From NCBI GenBank assembly GCA_030430845.1, contig JAUIKE010000051.1:1-46761 (forward strand): a stretch of 46,761 bases of DNA, read 5' to 3'. The notes below the pieces were generated by a model, which had not been told where the DNA came from, searched no databases, and saw only the letters and a program-made list of their open reading frames with translations. The position numbers and the translations under genes are program-made. Shown one piece after another: positions 9,227 through 16,689 of the stretch (positions are counted from its first letter, which is position 1; the number at the start of each line of letters is the position of its first letter). Source of the stretch: Bacteroidia bacterium. Its GTDB lineage: Bacteria; Bacteroidota; Bacteroidia; Chitinophagales; Saprospiraceae.

Positions 9227-9596
9227 AGGTTGTATTTGTGTTAAGGAACTACAGGAAAATTGGAGCTTGCGAGGCGAGCTAGTCACCTGGTGACTCCAAG
9301 TCACCAGGTGACTAGCTGCCTGAAGATAAAAAATTTGCTAAAAACATGACTCCCTCTCCTGCTTGCTTGTCCGCTTTTGTCCGATAATGTCCGCTTTTGT
9401 CCGTCTGCCTGTATGGGCTTTTAAAGGCTTAGAAATCTTGATGACTGTTTAAAATACTTTTTTCTGCTGCTGCTCGATAGAAAATACTTATTACACTTTA
9501 CTTAATCTGTTTATTACTTGTATTTTAGCGGTCTCTCTACCTCCAAGCACCTCCCTCGTAAGAATTATTTATTTTCGACTAAAAATCAGAAGGAAA
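9227..9596. other. Intergenic stretch between paaK and the thioredoxin-fold lipoprotein gene
   Basis: This 370-bp divergent region holds the composite repeat in its left half. The right half (9404-9596) is AT-rich and presumably carries the promoter of the plus-strand gene, whose ATG is preceded by GAAGGAAA. I see no further gene. Confidence 0.6.
9277..9403. repeat. Composite intergenic repeat, copy A (palindrome plus phased GTCCG boxes)
   Basis: Arms of 19 bp (9277-9295 and 9299-9317) form a perfect inverted repeat around CCA. After 51 bp come two copies of GTCCGCTTTTGTCCG at 9369-9383 and 9389-9403, giving four GTCCG pentamers spaced 10 bp apart. The same palindrome core and the same 15-mer, at nearly the same spacing, recur at 40179-40285. 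Mobile repeat or regulatory array; undecided. Confidence 0.8.
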
Positions 9597-11081
9597 ATGG
9601 GAAAAAGAATGTTGTTTTTTATAGCGCTTTTAATATGGGGTTGCAATGCCCAGGAGCCAGGTGAATCGAATACGGATAGCGCCGCCTTAGACAATACTAC
9701 AGCTCCTGTTAGTATAGCAAGTAATCGGGATCTGGAATCTCCTGATTTTTCCATACAGGCACAGGGTGTACCTCAGGGAACGGGTTATCTGGTCGCCTTT
9801 TTTTGTGAAACGCAATTTATTGTGGATTCAGCGGTGGTGAATGCATCGGGTAAAATGGCATTCAAGAGAGAACAGCCCTACAATCCGGGTACGTATGTGG
9901 CCGTTATGCCTAATCAGACTGCGAATATCCAGTTTATCCTGGATGAAGACCAGACCTTTTCATTAAGCACACAGGCTGCTAATCCGGTCAATGCGATGAA
10001 GGTGGAAGGTAGCCTGGATAATGAATTGTTTTATGAGAACCTACAATTTGAAGCGGCTATCCAACCTCGTTTTGATGAAGTGGCAAATGCTATCAAACTG
10101 GCCGGGCCTTCCAGCCCTAATTACTCGACGCATAAAGCTCAGCAGGACGCCTTGGTGGCCGAAAGGAAACAGCACTTGCAGTCCCTCTTCCAGCAAGCTC
10201 CTAACTCTCTTTTTACAAAATTTAAAAAAGCCGGACAAAACCCGGACATCCAGGATGTCAGAAAGCCCGACGGCACCGTGGATGCTCAAAAACAAGTATA
10301 TCTGTATAAAGCGGAGTTTTGGAATGATGTAGATTTTCAGGACGAGCGCCTCCTCTATACGCCTGTGATATTCAACAAACTGCGCAGGTATATGCAGCAG
10401 CTAACCGCTCAGAATCAGGATTCTCTTATCAGCTCGGCTGATTTCCTGATCAAAAAGGTGCCTCCGCGATCTACCTACTATAAGTTTTTTACCAATTGGA
10501 TCGCCGCTACATTTGAACCGGGCAAGGTGTCCATTATGGATGCAGAAGCTATTTATGTTCATATGGTCAAAAACTATTTCACACAGGAAAAAGCCTTTTG
10601 GCTGGAACCCGCCCAGGCCCAGGGCTTGCAAATGAGGGCTGATGAAATGGGTAATAGCCTGGTTGGGCAGAAAGGACCGAACATCAAAGTGCCCGGTGCG
10701 GACGGACGGATCAAGGAGTTGTATGACATCAAATCGGATTACATCCTCGTGTTCATGTACAATCCCGATTGTGAGCACTGCCAGGAGGAAACGCCGGTTT
10801 TGAGGAATTTCTATAACAACTGGAAAACCCAGGGTGTGGATGTGGAAGTCTATGCCGTCGCCATTGATACCGAGGATGCGCTTTGGAAAAAATTCATCTC
10901 AGATTATCAAATCAGTGAGTGGGTCAACGTTTTTGATCCTACCAACCGCTCTATTTACAAAACCTATTACGTGGATAACACGCCTGAGCTATATGTGCTC
11001 AATAAGGACAGAACGATCATTGCTAAAAACCTGAAGCCATATCAGGTGCCGGATGTGATTAGAATGGATCAACAGCAATAG
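9597..11081 (+). CDS. Thioredoxin-fold lipoprotein (DUF4369/DUF5106/TlpA-like)
   Basis: This 494-aa lipoprotein has a signal peptide ending in IWGC (C16), so it is membrane-anchored outside the cytoplasm. Residues about 50-145 resemble the DUF4369 beta domain found in Bacteroidota TlpA-family proteins. Residues about 150-350 are a helical DUF5106-like region. Residues about 360-490 form a thioredoxin domain with the redox motif C392-E-H-C395 and a TPELYV cis-Pro loop. It probably acts as a thiol-disulfide reductase or isomerase in the periplasm; the partner is unknown. The gene stands alone, ends in a terminator and has a reasonable GAAGGA ribosome site. M5 is an alternative start. Confidence 0.85.
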   Translation: MGKRMLFFIALLIWGCNAQEPGESNTDSAALDNTTAPVSIASNRDLESPDFSIQAQGVPQGTGYLVAFFCETQFIVDSAVVNASGKMAFKREQPYNPGTYVAVMPNQTANIQFILDEDQTFSLSTQAANPVNAMKVEGSLDNELFYENLQFEAAIQPRFDEVANAIKLAGPSSPNYSTHKAQQDALVAERKQHLQSLFQQAPNSLFTKFKKAGQNPDIQDVRKPDGTVDAQKQVYLYKAEFWNDVDFQDERLLYTPVIFNKLRRYMQQLTAQNQDSLISSADFLIKKVPPRSTYYKFFTNWIAATFEPGKVSIMDAEAIYVHMVKNYFTQEKAFWLEPAQAQGLQMRADEMGNSLVGQKGPNIKVPGADGRIKELYDIKSDYILVFMYNPDCEHCQEETPVLRNFYNNWKTQGVDVEVYAVAIDTEDALWKKFISDYQISEWVNVFDPTNRSIYKTYYVDNTPELYVLNKDRTIIAKNLKPYQVPDVIRMDQQQ

Positions 11082-11085
11082 GGCA

Positions 11086-11119
11086 ATGAATGAAGCGCGC
11101 CCCGGCGCGCTTCATTCAT
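11086..11119. terminator. Bidirectional terminator hairpin
   Basis: Arms ATGAATGAAGCGCGCC (11086-11101) and the exact complement (11104-11119) form a 15-16 bp stem between converging genes. No long U-tract follows. Confidence 0.65.
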
Positions 11120-11130
11120 ACAATAATGTA

Positions 11131-11688
11131 TTAGCCTAGCAATGACGGTGCCTTAATTTGGAGATCAAAAGCATGAAAAGTAAGCTGCTGATCCAATTGA
11201 ATAATGTCAATTTTACTGAACACTTCATTATGAGGAGCTCGATGGGCTTCAATTTCTTTCCGCTCAATATTTATGATCCAATACTCCTCTATTCCGGCTT
11301 TGGCATAAACCGGCAATTTTACTTCCTTATCGTAACGATAAGAAGTATCAGCAACTTCAATAACCAAGAAAATATCCTGAGCTAAAGGGTGAGACTCAGC
11401 GTAGAAATCATTCTTTGGTTTTAAAACACAAATATCCGGCTCCGGCATAGAAAGTTCTGATACCTGAACGGGGCTTTGGGTTCTCACAATGACCTGGCCG
11501 CCTAAGGCTTGCATTAAAAAATTGCTGATGCGGTCTACTATAGCAGCGTGTAAACTTCCTGAAGGACTCATCTCAATAATTTCACCATTGATTAATTCTA
11601 CCTTATCTTGATTTGTTAAAATCCCAGTCTCAAACATGCGATGATAGTCGCCCACTTTTATTTTTCTCCTGATCAGTTCTACTGCCAT
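11131..11688 (-). CDS. Uma2 family endonuclease-like protein (DUF820)
   Basis: This 185-aa protein is the usual length for the Uma2/DUF820 family, which has a PD-(D/E)xK nuclease fold. Visible signatures are VELINGEIIEMSPSG with a following H (residues about 30-48), PEPDICV (about 82-88), FLVIEVADTSYRYDKEVK (about 107-124; Glu and Lys are candidate active-site residues) and YAKAGIEEYWIIN. The family is often multicopy in Bacteroidota and Cyanobacteria; its biological role is unsettled, and nuclease activity is inferred from the fold. It is transcribed divergently from the small reading frame at 11743. Confidence 0.9.
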   Translation of the reverse strand: MAVELIRRKIKVGDYHRMFETGILTNQDKVELINGEIIEMSPSGSLHAAIVDRISNFLMQALGGQVIVRTQSPVQVSELSMPEPDICVLKPKNDFYAESHPLAQDIFLVIEVADTSYRYDKEVKLPVYAKAGIEEYWIINIERKEIEAHRAPHNEVFSKIDIIQLDQQLTFHAFDLQIKAPSLLG

Positions 11689-11742
11689 AATTATGTTTTT
11701 CTATCTTTCAACAAGATATTAAAAAACAGAGAACAATAAAAG

Positions 11743-11868
11743 ATGAAGAAAGCCCATCAGGCCTTCCACTGGTTCGTTACCGATAGTTTTTTCCTGATCC
11801 GCCAGTATAATAGGTTGGCAGAAGAAGCGGAAAGTCTCCTCTCTGCCATTGAGGAGGAACTTCGTTAA
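11743..11868 (+). CDS. Possible 41-aa small protein
   Basis: An ATG preceded by an A-rich leader opens a 41-codon frame beginning MKKAHQAFHW and ending SLLSAIEEELR, with a stop at 11866. The C-terminal half is predicted amphipathic helix. It is in the intergenic space just upstream of the HTH/PLD-like gene and on the same strand. I do not recognise it; it could be a leader peptide, a small protein or chance. Confidence 0.3.
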   Translation: MKKAHQAFHWFVTDSFFLIRQYNRLAEEAESLLSAIEEELR

Positions 11869-11928
11869 AGCGAAAATGAGTATATTGGATGGTAGATGCT
11901 TTTATAGAAGTTGTTTAAAACCCAGAAA

Positions 11929-12870
11929 ATGGCTCCTTTATCCCCAGAAGAAATTAAAAAGAGAACAGCACTCCGTATGAAAGTGCAACAAGCTTATGAG
12001 CTTTTACACTTTCACAAATCTTACCAACAAGCTGAGATCCTCCGGAAAATGAAATGGCTGGGCATCGAAGTCGGCACTGCGTCCTTTAGCAACATCATTA
12101 ATAATAACCGGGCGGGCTTGAAAATCCTTCAACTTGCCTGTAAAGGCATCCTGGAAATTATTGAATGGGAGCTGCCTTATGCCTTTGATGAAAAAAAAGA
12201 GTCATTCGTTGAAGTTCAGAAGCCGACTGACTGGGCACCTAAAACGGTACCGGAATATGACGAAAACGAGCAGTCGCCTAAAAAGGGGATTATTTTCCGC
12301 CCGGAAGGCCGCCTCCGGATTCAGGATAAGGTTGAATTTATGCAAGATGCCCAGCACGAGGTAGTTGAGTTTGGCGTTCGCCTGAGAACCTATGCGGATT
12401 ATTTTATCTCCCGGAGCGAGCACGAATTCGATCGCCCGATGAGAGCACTACTCAAAAGAAAGGTGAACTTTAAACTGTATTTGCTTGATCCCACTTGCAA
12501 CGAAACTTTGTTGTACTTCAAAGACCGGGGGCGGGTGCAGCCGGAAGAAAAAGCCTCCCCGGAAGTTATTCAGGGCGTACTCGACAAATTGAAAAGGCTA
12601 AGTAAATCCTTAAATAATGAAGGCTATCCCGGCCAGATGCAGGTGCATACCTACAAACATATTCCATACAATCATTTTTTGATCGTAGACGGAATGAAAC
12701 CCTACGGAAAAATGATCGTCTCTCACTATATATATGGTATACGCAGAGCCAACTGCCCGGTCATGATTATTGACAAACAACATAATTACGATCTCTTCAA
12801 ACGTTATTGGGACTCCTATAAAATGCTTACGAAAGATTCAAAAAATTTGAATTTCACCCCTCCTTTATAG
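11929..12870 (+). CDS. HTH protein with PLD-like C-terminal domain
   Basis: The product is 313 aa from the ATG at 11929; a TTG six codons earlier is possible. Residues about 10-80 look like a helix-turn-helix region (YQQAEILRKMKWLGIEV, then TASFSNIINNNRAG). Residues about 120-300 resemble one phospholipase-D-type half: AQHEVVEFGVRLRTYADYF, VNFKLYLLDP, then NHFLIVDG. The last matches HxKx4D only in part (H, then D four residues later; the Lys is replaced), so catalysis is doubtful. Similar HTH plus degenerate PLD (DUF5919-like) proteins are thought to be regulators or sensors. It lies in a stretch with other accessory genes. The fold assignment is from motif reading only. Confidence 0.5.
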   Translation: MAPLSPEEIKKRTALRMKVQQAYELLHFHKSYQQAEILRKMKWLGIEVGTASFSNIINNNRAGLKILQLACKGILEIIEWELPYAFDEKKESFVEVQKPTDWAPKTVPEYDENEQSPKKGIIFRPEGRLRIQDKVEFMQDAQHEVVEFGVRLRTYADYFISRSEHEFDRPMRALLKRKVNFKLYLLDPTCNETLLYFKDRGRVQPEEKASPEVIQGVLDKLKRLSKSLNNEGYPGQMQVHTYKHIPYNHFLIVDGMKPYGKMIVSHYIYGIRRANCPVMIIDKQHNYDLFKRYWDSYKMLTKDSKNLNFTPPL

Positions 12871-13359
12871 GCTTCCCCAATTCCATTTTACCTCCTGTAA
12901 CGCTTTGTAAATTTTACAAAATTTACATAACAGTCTGTAAATGAAAACCAGCCTGTTCCTGCCTTCCATTTCTTTGCATTTTTGTTTTGCAAGCTTAAAG
13001 GAATGATCACTCCCCTGATTGCATCGCCCACGGGCGGCACTTCTGTTTAACGAACTCACCGGTCAAAGGACTGATATGAGCATTGCTTTCCAGTTAATGG
13101 TACTGGCAAAGCCTGGGAGAAGTATGCCCTTTGTGGACGATTTGTCCGGCTTCATCAAGAGTAGCTGCAGATGCTCTGAGGAATTTCCTCAGCCGACGGT
13201 AACAACCAATTTTTTCACTGCAAAATCTTCAGCTATGTCACTATTTGATATTCTGGTGATGATGTCCGTAGTCATTGAGGACATCATGATCACCTAAGCA
13301 GATCCTGTTTTGACTATAGTCTACTATGATATCATAAAAAAGGGGGGAGGATGTCCGGT
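12871..13359. other. Gene-poor stretch with short inverted repeats
   Basis: No convincing gene in 489 bp. TTTGTAAATTTTACAAA at 12904-12920 is a 17-bp inverted repeat with 8-bp arms and could be an operator. A bulged hairpin (GATGTCC with GGACATC, about 13256-13294) lies just past the stop of the minus-strand gene. A 92-codon frame at 13019-13297 starts at TTG and has no recognisable content. The minus strand gives short interrupted peptides that could be gene remains, but I cannot identify them. Confidence 0.4.
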
Positions 13360-14808
13360 TTAATCCGGATAATCCTCCAATTTTTTTAGGAGCCAGGGTT
13401 TGCAGGCGAGTAATTTATATTCATTGATTTCTTTCAGGATTGCTTTTTTTTCTTGTTTTTTACTGACCAGTAGCTCCAATATTTTCATAAAGTTTTTACA
13501 GCTGCTGATCGTCCCTTTATTTAGTGTTTTATTTCTTTTCAGAAAGAGGGTGAAGGACTTCCTCAGATCCGGAAAGGCGATTTCTTCTTTTAACTCATAA
13601 TAGCATCGCAATAGAAGCATTTTGGAATGGATGGTGTGGGTGTGATCTCTAAAACGCGCCTCTCTGAGCAATTCCATCGTTTTGTCAAAATCTACCTCTC
13701 CAAAAGCTACTCTTGCCAGTGCAATGGTTATAATGTCTTCTTTCCACTCTTTCGGTAAATGATCCTTAAATTTTTCCACGAACGACCTGGTCCACTCAAA
13801 TTCGCCTAAGTCGCAAGCCGTATTCACGATGTTAAGAAACTTGGGCTCAGAAATATATCCATCCGTAATAATCAAATCATGCTCAATGCCCTTATTAAAA
13901 ATATCAAAAGCCTCTTTGGTGCCTTTTGCATTTCCCTCATGGTTCAGCCGAATAGTGTAGTTGGTTAGATAGGATAAAAAGGAGTTCTGATCTTCGTCAT
14001 TTAGATTTTTAATATGAATATCGGCCTGATTCTTAACCTCTTTTTTTGAGGAGCTGTCAGAGGGAATACTTAATGTCTTTTTTAGTAAAAAAAAAGTTCT
14101 TTCATTGGGTTGATCAATGAGCTCTAGTAAGTTGGAAAACATTTCATGCAAAAAATTAAATTCTTCATCGAGCAATTTGTTGGAGGCTGATCCAGTGGCT
14201 TTTTTATCACCAGGCGCTTCCTTGTGTAAAATTTTTTCCCTGCTTTTTAGCTCACATTGATGTTTCAGTTGGAGTAATTGGTGATAACGATCCAAGAGTT
14301 GCACAGCCTTCTCAATGGAATGATCTTTTTTATTAATCTTATGAGTCGGGGTAAAATAATATTGAAAATGTTCCAACTGACTAAGATGTAGAAATTTGTC
14401 TATGCTGATTTCATATTTGGAAATGCTCTCCCTTAGCTTGTTGATTCGGCTGTAAAAAAAGTCATCCAGTTGTTTTTCCTTATATACCGGTAGCAGGATC
14501 TGGTACTTCAAATGGTCATTTTTTTGAATATATTCCCAGGCAAGGAATTCTTCAAGCCAGCTCAATAACTTATGAAGTTCGTTGGAAATTCTTTTGTCTA
14601 CAGCCCCCTGATCATTAAAAATGCGCTTGGCCACATATGGTTTCGAAAGTTTCGGACTGTCCAATTCGGGGTGGAATGAATTAATGTGATGGAATAACGC
14701 AAGCGCAATCTCTTGATTAGCATAAAAGGCCTGTAGGTATTTTTCGAAATTACGAACTTCCTTTTTTTCTAAGCGCTTAAGAAAGCTGATGAATTTACTG
14801 TTGTGCAT
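13360..14808 (-). CDS. Hypothetical helical protein, 482 aa
   Basis: No known domain is recognised. The sequence is almost entirely helical, lysine-rich and without signal peptide or membrane helix, so it is probably cytoplasmic. The N-terminal 100 residues (FLKRLEKKEVRNFEKYLQAF, then KRIFNDQ, KLLSWLEEFLAWEY) resemble the start of a protein family that I recall as multicopy and uncharacterised in Saprospiria-type genomes. The C-terminal half looks like TPR-type helical repeats (TACDLGEFEWTRSFVEKF, IALARVAFGEVDFDKTMELL). An AT-rich upstream palindrome at 14834-14852 may be its operator. The function is unknown. Confidence 0.65.
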   Translation of the reverse strand: MHNSKFISFLKRLEKKEVRNFEKYLQAFYANQEIALALFHHINSFHPELDSPKLSKPYVAKRIFNDQGAVDKRISNELHKLLSWLEEFLAWEYIQKNDHLKYQILLPVYKEKQLDDFFYSRINKLRESISKYEISIDKFLHLSQLEHFQYYFTPTHKINKKDHSIEKAVQLLDRYHQLLQLKHQCELKSREKILHKEAPGDKKATGSASNKLLDEEFNFLHEMFSNLLELIDQPNERTFFLLKKTLSIPSDSSSKKEVKNQADIHIKNLNDEDQNSFLSYLTNYTIRLNHEGNAKGTKEAFDIFNKGIEHDLIITDGYISEPKFLNIVNTACDLGEFEWTRSFVEKFKDHLPKEWKEDIITIALARVAFGEVDFDKTMELLREARFRDHTHTIHSKMLLLRCYYELKEEIAFPDLRKSFTLFLKRNKTLNKGTISSCKNFMKILELLVSKKQEKKAILKEINEYKLLACKPWLLKKLEDYPD

Positions 14809-15136
14809 AACTGGTGAAGTCTGTTTTCAGTTCAGTTTCGTTCAACGAAACTACTTTTTTTAAGGGGAAAATAAAAGGAATAATAAAAATTAAGTTCTAT
14901 TTGAAAATCAATTGGTTAGTTGAAGAAAGGAGCTGGAAAACTGTCGTATAGAAGAGGAAACCAGGGTAAAATGTTCTTGAAGCTCAAGAGGAATTTGTTG
15001 ACTTTTGAATCAATGCAACTGAACTGCATTTACACCAGCCCAAACAAAAACACAAGCTGAACTCTAGTTACCATGACGGCCACTTGTAGCAATATAAGTG
15101 GCTCGTCTGGTTATAGCAACTATTAAACCCCAGTTA
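14809..15136. other. Divergent intergenic region
   Basis: 328 bp between divergent genes. Apart from the palindrome at 14834-14852 I see only AT-rich, promoter-like sequence and no gene. Confidence 0.5.
14834..14852. promoter_or_regulatory. Palindrome upstream of the 482-aa gene
   Basis: AGTTTCGTTCAACGAAACT is a perfect 9-bp-arm inverted repeat with a 1-nt centre, 26 bp before the start codon at 14808 on the minus strand. It fits a dimeric repressor site or a 5'-UTR hairpin. The downstream T-run on the plus strand could also make it a terminator, but no plus-strand gene precedes it. Confidence 0.35.
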
Positions 15137-15436
15137 ATGAATAAAGTATACCAAAAAGAAGTACTGGACCTTTTCAGCGACCGGCTCCGGCAAAACTTCA
15201 AATCGCATTGTGTTAATTGCCATATGCCGGATGATCTGGCTCATTTTGTGACCTACCTGATCGATCGGGATCTGATTAACTCGAGCATCATCCGGAAATA
15301 TGCGATCAAAGAGGCTTATTATGACTTGCATGAAAAAGAAGAGATCGGCAAAACGCAGGTGGTGCAGGTATTGTCGAAACGTTTTAACGTAAGTAAGCGA
15401 ACGGTGTGGAGTGTGTTGCAGGAGGATAGTCAATGA
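15137..15436 (+). CDS. Small helix-turn-helix protein
   Basis: The product is 99 aa from the ATG at 15137; the frame is open from 15098 but has only weak starts there. It is helical, with a C-terminal helix-turn-helix-like segment (TQVVQVLSKRFNVSKRTVWS, about residues 72-91). The central HCVNCHM has a CxxC that might bind metal. It lies 62 bp upstream of the nucleoside phosphorylase gene on the same strand, so it could regulate or belong to that system. The family is not recognised. Confidence 0.6.
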   Translation: MNKVYQKEVLDLFSDRLRQNFKSHCVNCHMPDDLAHFVTYLIDRDLINSSIIRKYAIKEAYYDLHEKEEIGKTQVVQVLSKRFNVSKRTVWSVLQEDSQ

Positions 15437-15498
15437 AAGCGCGGATATGTTTTAAAAAATGAAAAAAAATCATATTTTTAAAATACAATCATTTAATT

Positions 15499-16653
15499 AT
15501 GGACCTCCTTCTCCTAACCCCTATCGAAACAGAGTACAATATTGTCCGGCAATACCTCTCCGACCTTCAGCCGTTTCAAATAGGTGGTGCCCATTACGAG
15601 ACAGGAACTTTCCAGGGAAAACATCATCATTACAAAGTCGCTATTCGCCAAACGGGCTCCCGAAACACGGCCATTGCACTCGAAACGCAAAAAGCTATTC
15701 AGCATTTTAGACCCTCTATCATAGTCTGCATGGGCATAGCCGGAGGAGTCAAAGACGTAGACTTGGGCGATGTAGTCGTCGCCACCAAAGCTTATGGTTA
15801 TGAATCCGGAAAGGAAACAAAGGATGGCCCGGTCATCAGGCCTAATGTCCTGACTTATGACAGGGAGATCATCGAATTGGCCAGAACAATCAGCAGAGAC
15901 GATGGTTGGAAAAAGCGTTTAAGAACCAGCGGCCAAGACCCCAAAGTCGTTTTCGGGCCCATCGCTTCCGGCGATAAGGTGATTGCCAGTACCGAATCGC
16001 CTATCTATAAGATACTGAAACAGTCTTACAATGATACCACTGCTTTGGAAATGGAGGCCATCGGCTTTGCCGAAGCCGTTCAGGATCATCGCGAGATACG
16101 CAGCATGAACATCCGCGGCGTTTCGGATCTGCTGGACAATAAAACAAACACCGACGGACATGGCTGGCAGGAAATCGCAGTTCATCACGCGGCGGCCTTT
16201 ACTTTCGAGCTACTATATCAAATGGATTTTAGTAACCTCAAAATATATGTTGTGGAACCAAAACAAATTGCTTCTAATTTAATGGAATTGATTTCAGACA
16301 AGCTTCAGTTACCACAGTTATTAAAAACTGACCAACCTTTCAGAGAAAGCCTTCCTGATAATACTCAGAAAATTTGGAACATCATCCGGCCAGAAATTAT
16401 TCAGGCGGTTGAAGGGCAAGAAGAGATGCTAGAAGATGAGGATTTCCGCGACAAGATTCTTGGAAATATAGAGATCAAACTATTAATGGTCATGAAGAAA
16501 AACGAAAGCCTCAAAAATGACCTGGAAGCGCTACTGAAAAAGCAAGCCGAAGAAGCGCCCCGCTCCAATGTGACGATATCCAATAGCAAAAATGTCATTC
16601 ATGGAAGTGATATCAAGGTAGGAGGGGACTTTCATTTGGGCGACAAAAATTAA
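15499..16653 (+). CDS. Nucleoside phosphorylase-type conflict effector with C-terminal Gly/Asn motif
   Basis: Of 384 aa, residues 1-245 are a PNP/MTA-SAH-nucleosidase domain: IVCMGIAGG (75-83), the nucleoside-binding T181-ALEMEA (E184, M185, E186) and the catalytic GVSD (D210). The key residues are kept, so it should cleave a nucleoside or nucleotide N-glycosidic bond. Residues about 250-352 are a helical, acidic region (GQEEMLEDEDF). Residues 360-382 are a short motif, I-S-N-S-K-N then GGDFHLGD, that recurs in the convergent neighbour. Nucleosidase domains with such tails are known as effectors in NTP-dependent bacterial conflict systems; depleting nucleotides upon infection is an inferred role. 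Housekeeping MTAN is about 230 aa and lacks the tail. No signal peptide is present. Confidence 0.8.
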   Translation: MDLLLLTPIETEYNIVRQYLSDLQPFQIGGAHYETGTFQGKHHHYKVAIRQTGSRNTAIALETQKAIQHFRPSIIVCMGIAGGVKDVDLGDVVVATKAYGYESGKETKDGPVIRPNVLTYDREIIELARTISRDDGWKKRLRTSGQDPKVVFGPIASGDKVIASTESPIYKILKQSYNDTTALEMEAIGFAEAVQDHREIRSMNIRGVSDLLDNKTNTDGHGWQEIAVHHAAAFTFELLYQMDFSNLKIYVVEPKQIASNLMELISDKLQLPQLLKTDQPFRESLPDNTQKIWNIIRPEIIQAVEGQEEMLEDEDFRDKILGNIEIKLLMVMKKNESLKNDLEALLKKQAEEAPRSNVTISNSKNVIHGSDIKVGGDFHLGDKN

Positions 16654-16689
16654 ATTAAAGAGCCTGGCCGTCAGGCCAGGCTCTTTAAT
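16654..16689. terminator. Bidirectional terminator between the conflict pair
   Basis: Perfect 16-bp arms ATTAAAGAGCCTGGCC (16654-16669) and complement (16674-16689) with a GTCA loop. It lies directly after the plus-strand stop codon and includes the minus-strand stop codon (16685-16687). Confidence 0.8.

Noticed and set aside
9369..9403. Possible CRISPR-like repeats (GTCCGCTTTTGTCCG)
   Set aside because: The unit is too short, the spacing is 10 bp, there are no spacers of 25-45 bp and no cas genes are nearby.
12904..12920. Replication- or phage-attachment-type site
   Set aside because: The AT-rich inverted repeat is short, single, and has no integrase, tRNA or direct-repeat partner in the window.
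13019..13297. 92-codon plus-strand frame in the gene-poor stretch
   Set aside because: It starts at TTG, has irregular composition, no recognisable motif and overlaps a hairpin that belongs to the end of the minus-strand gene.
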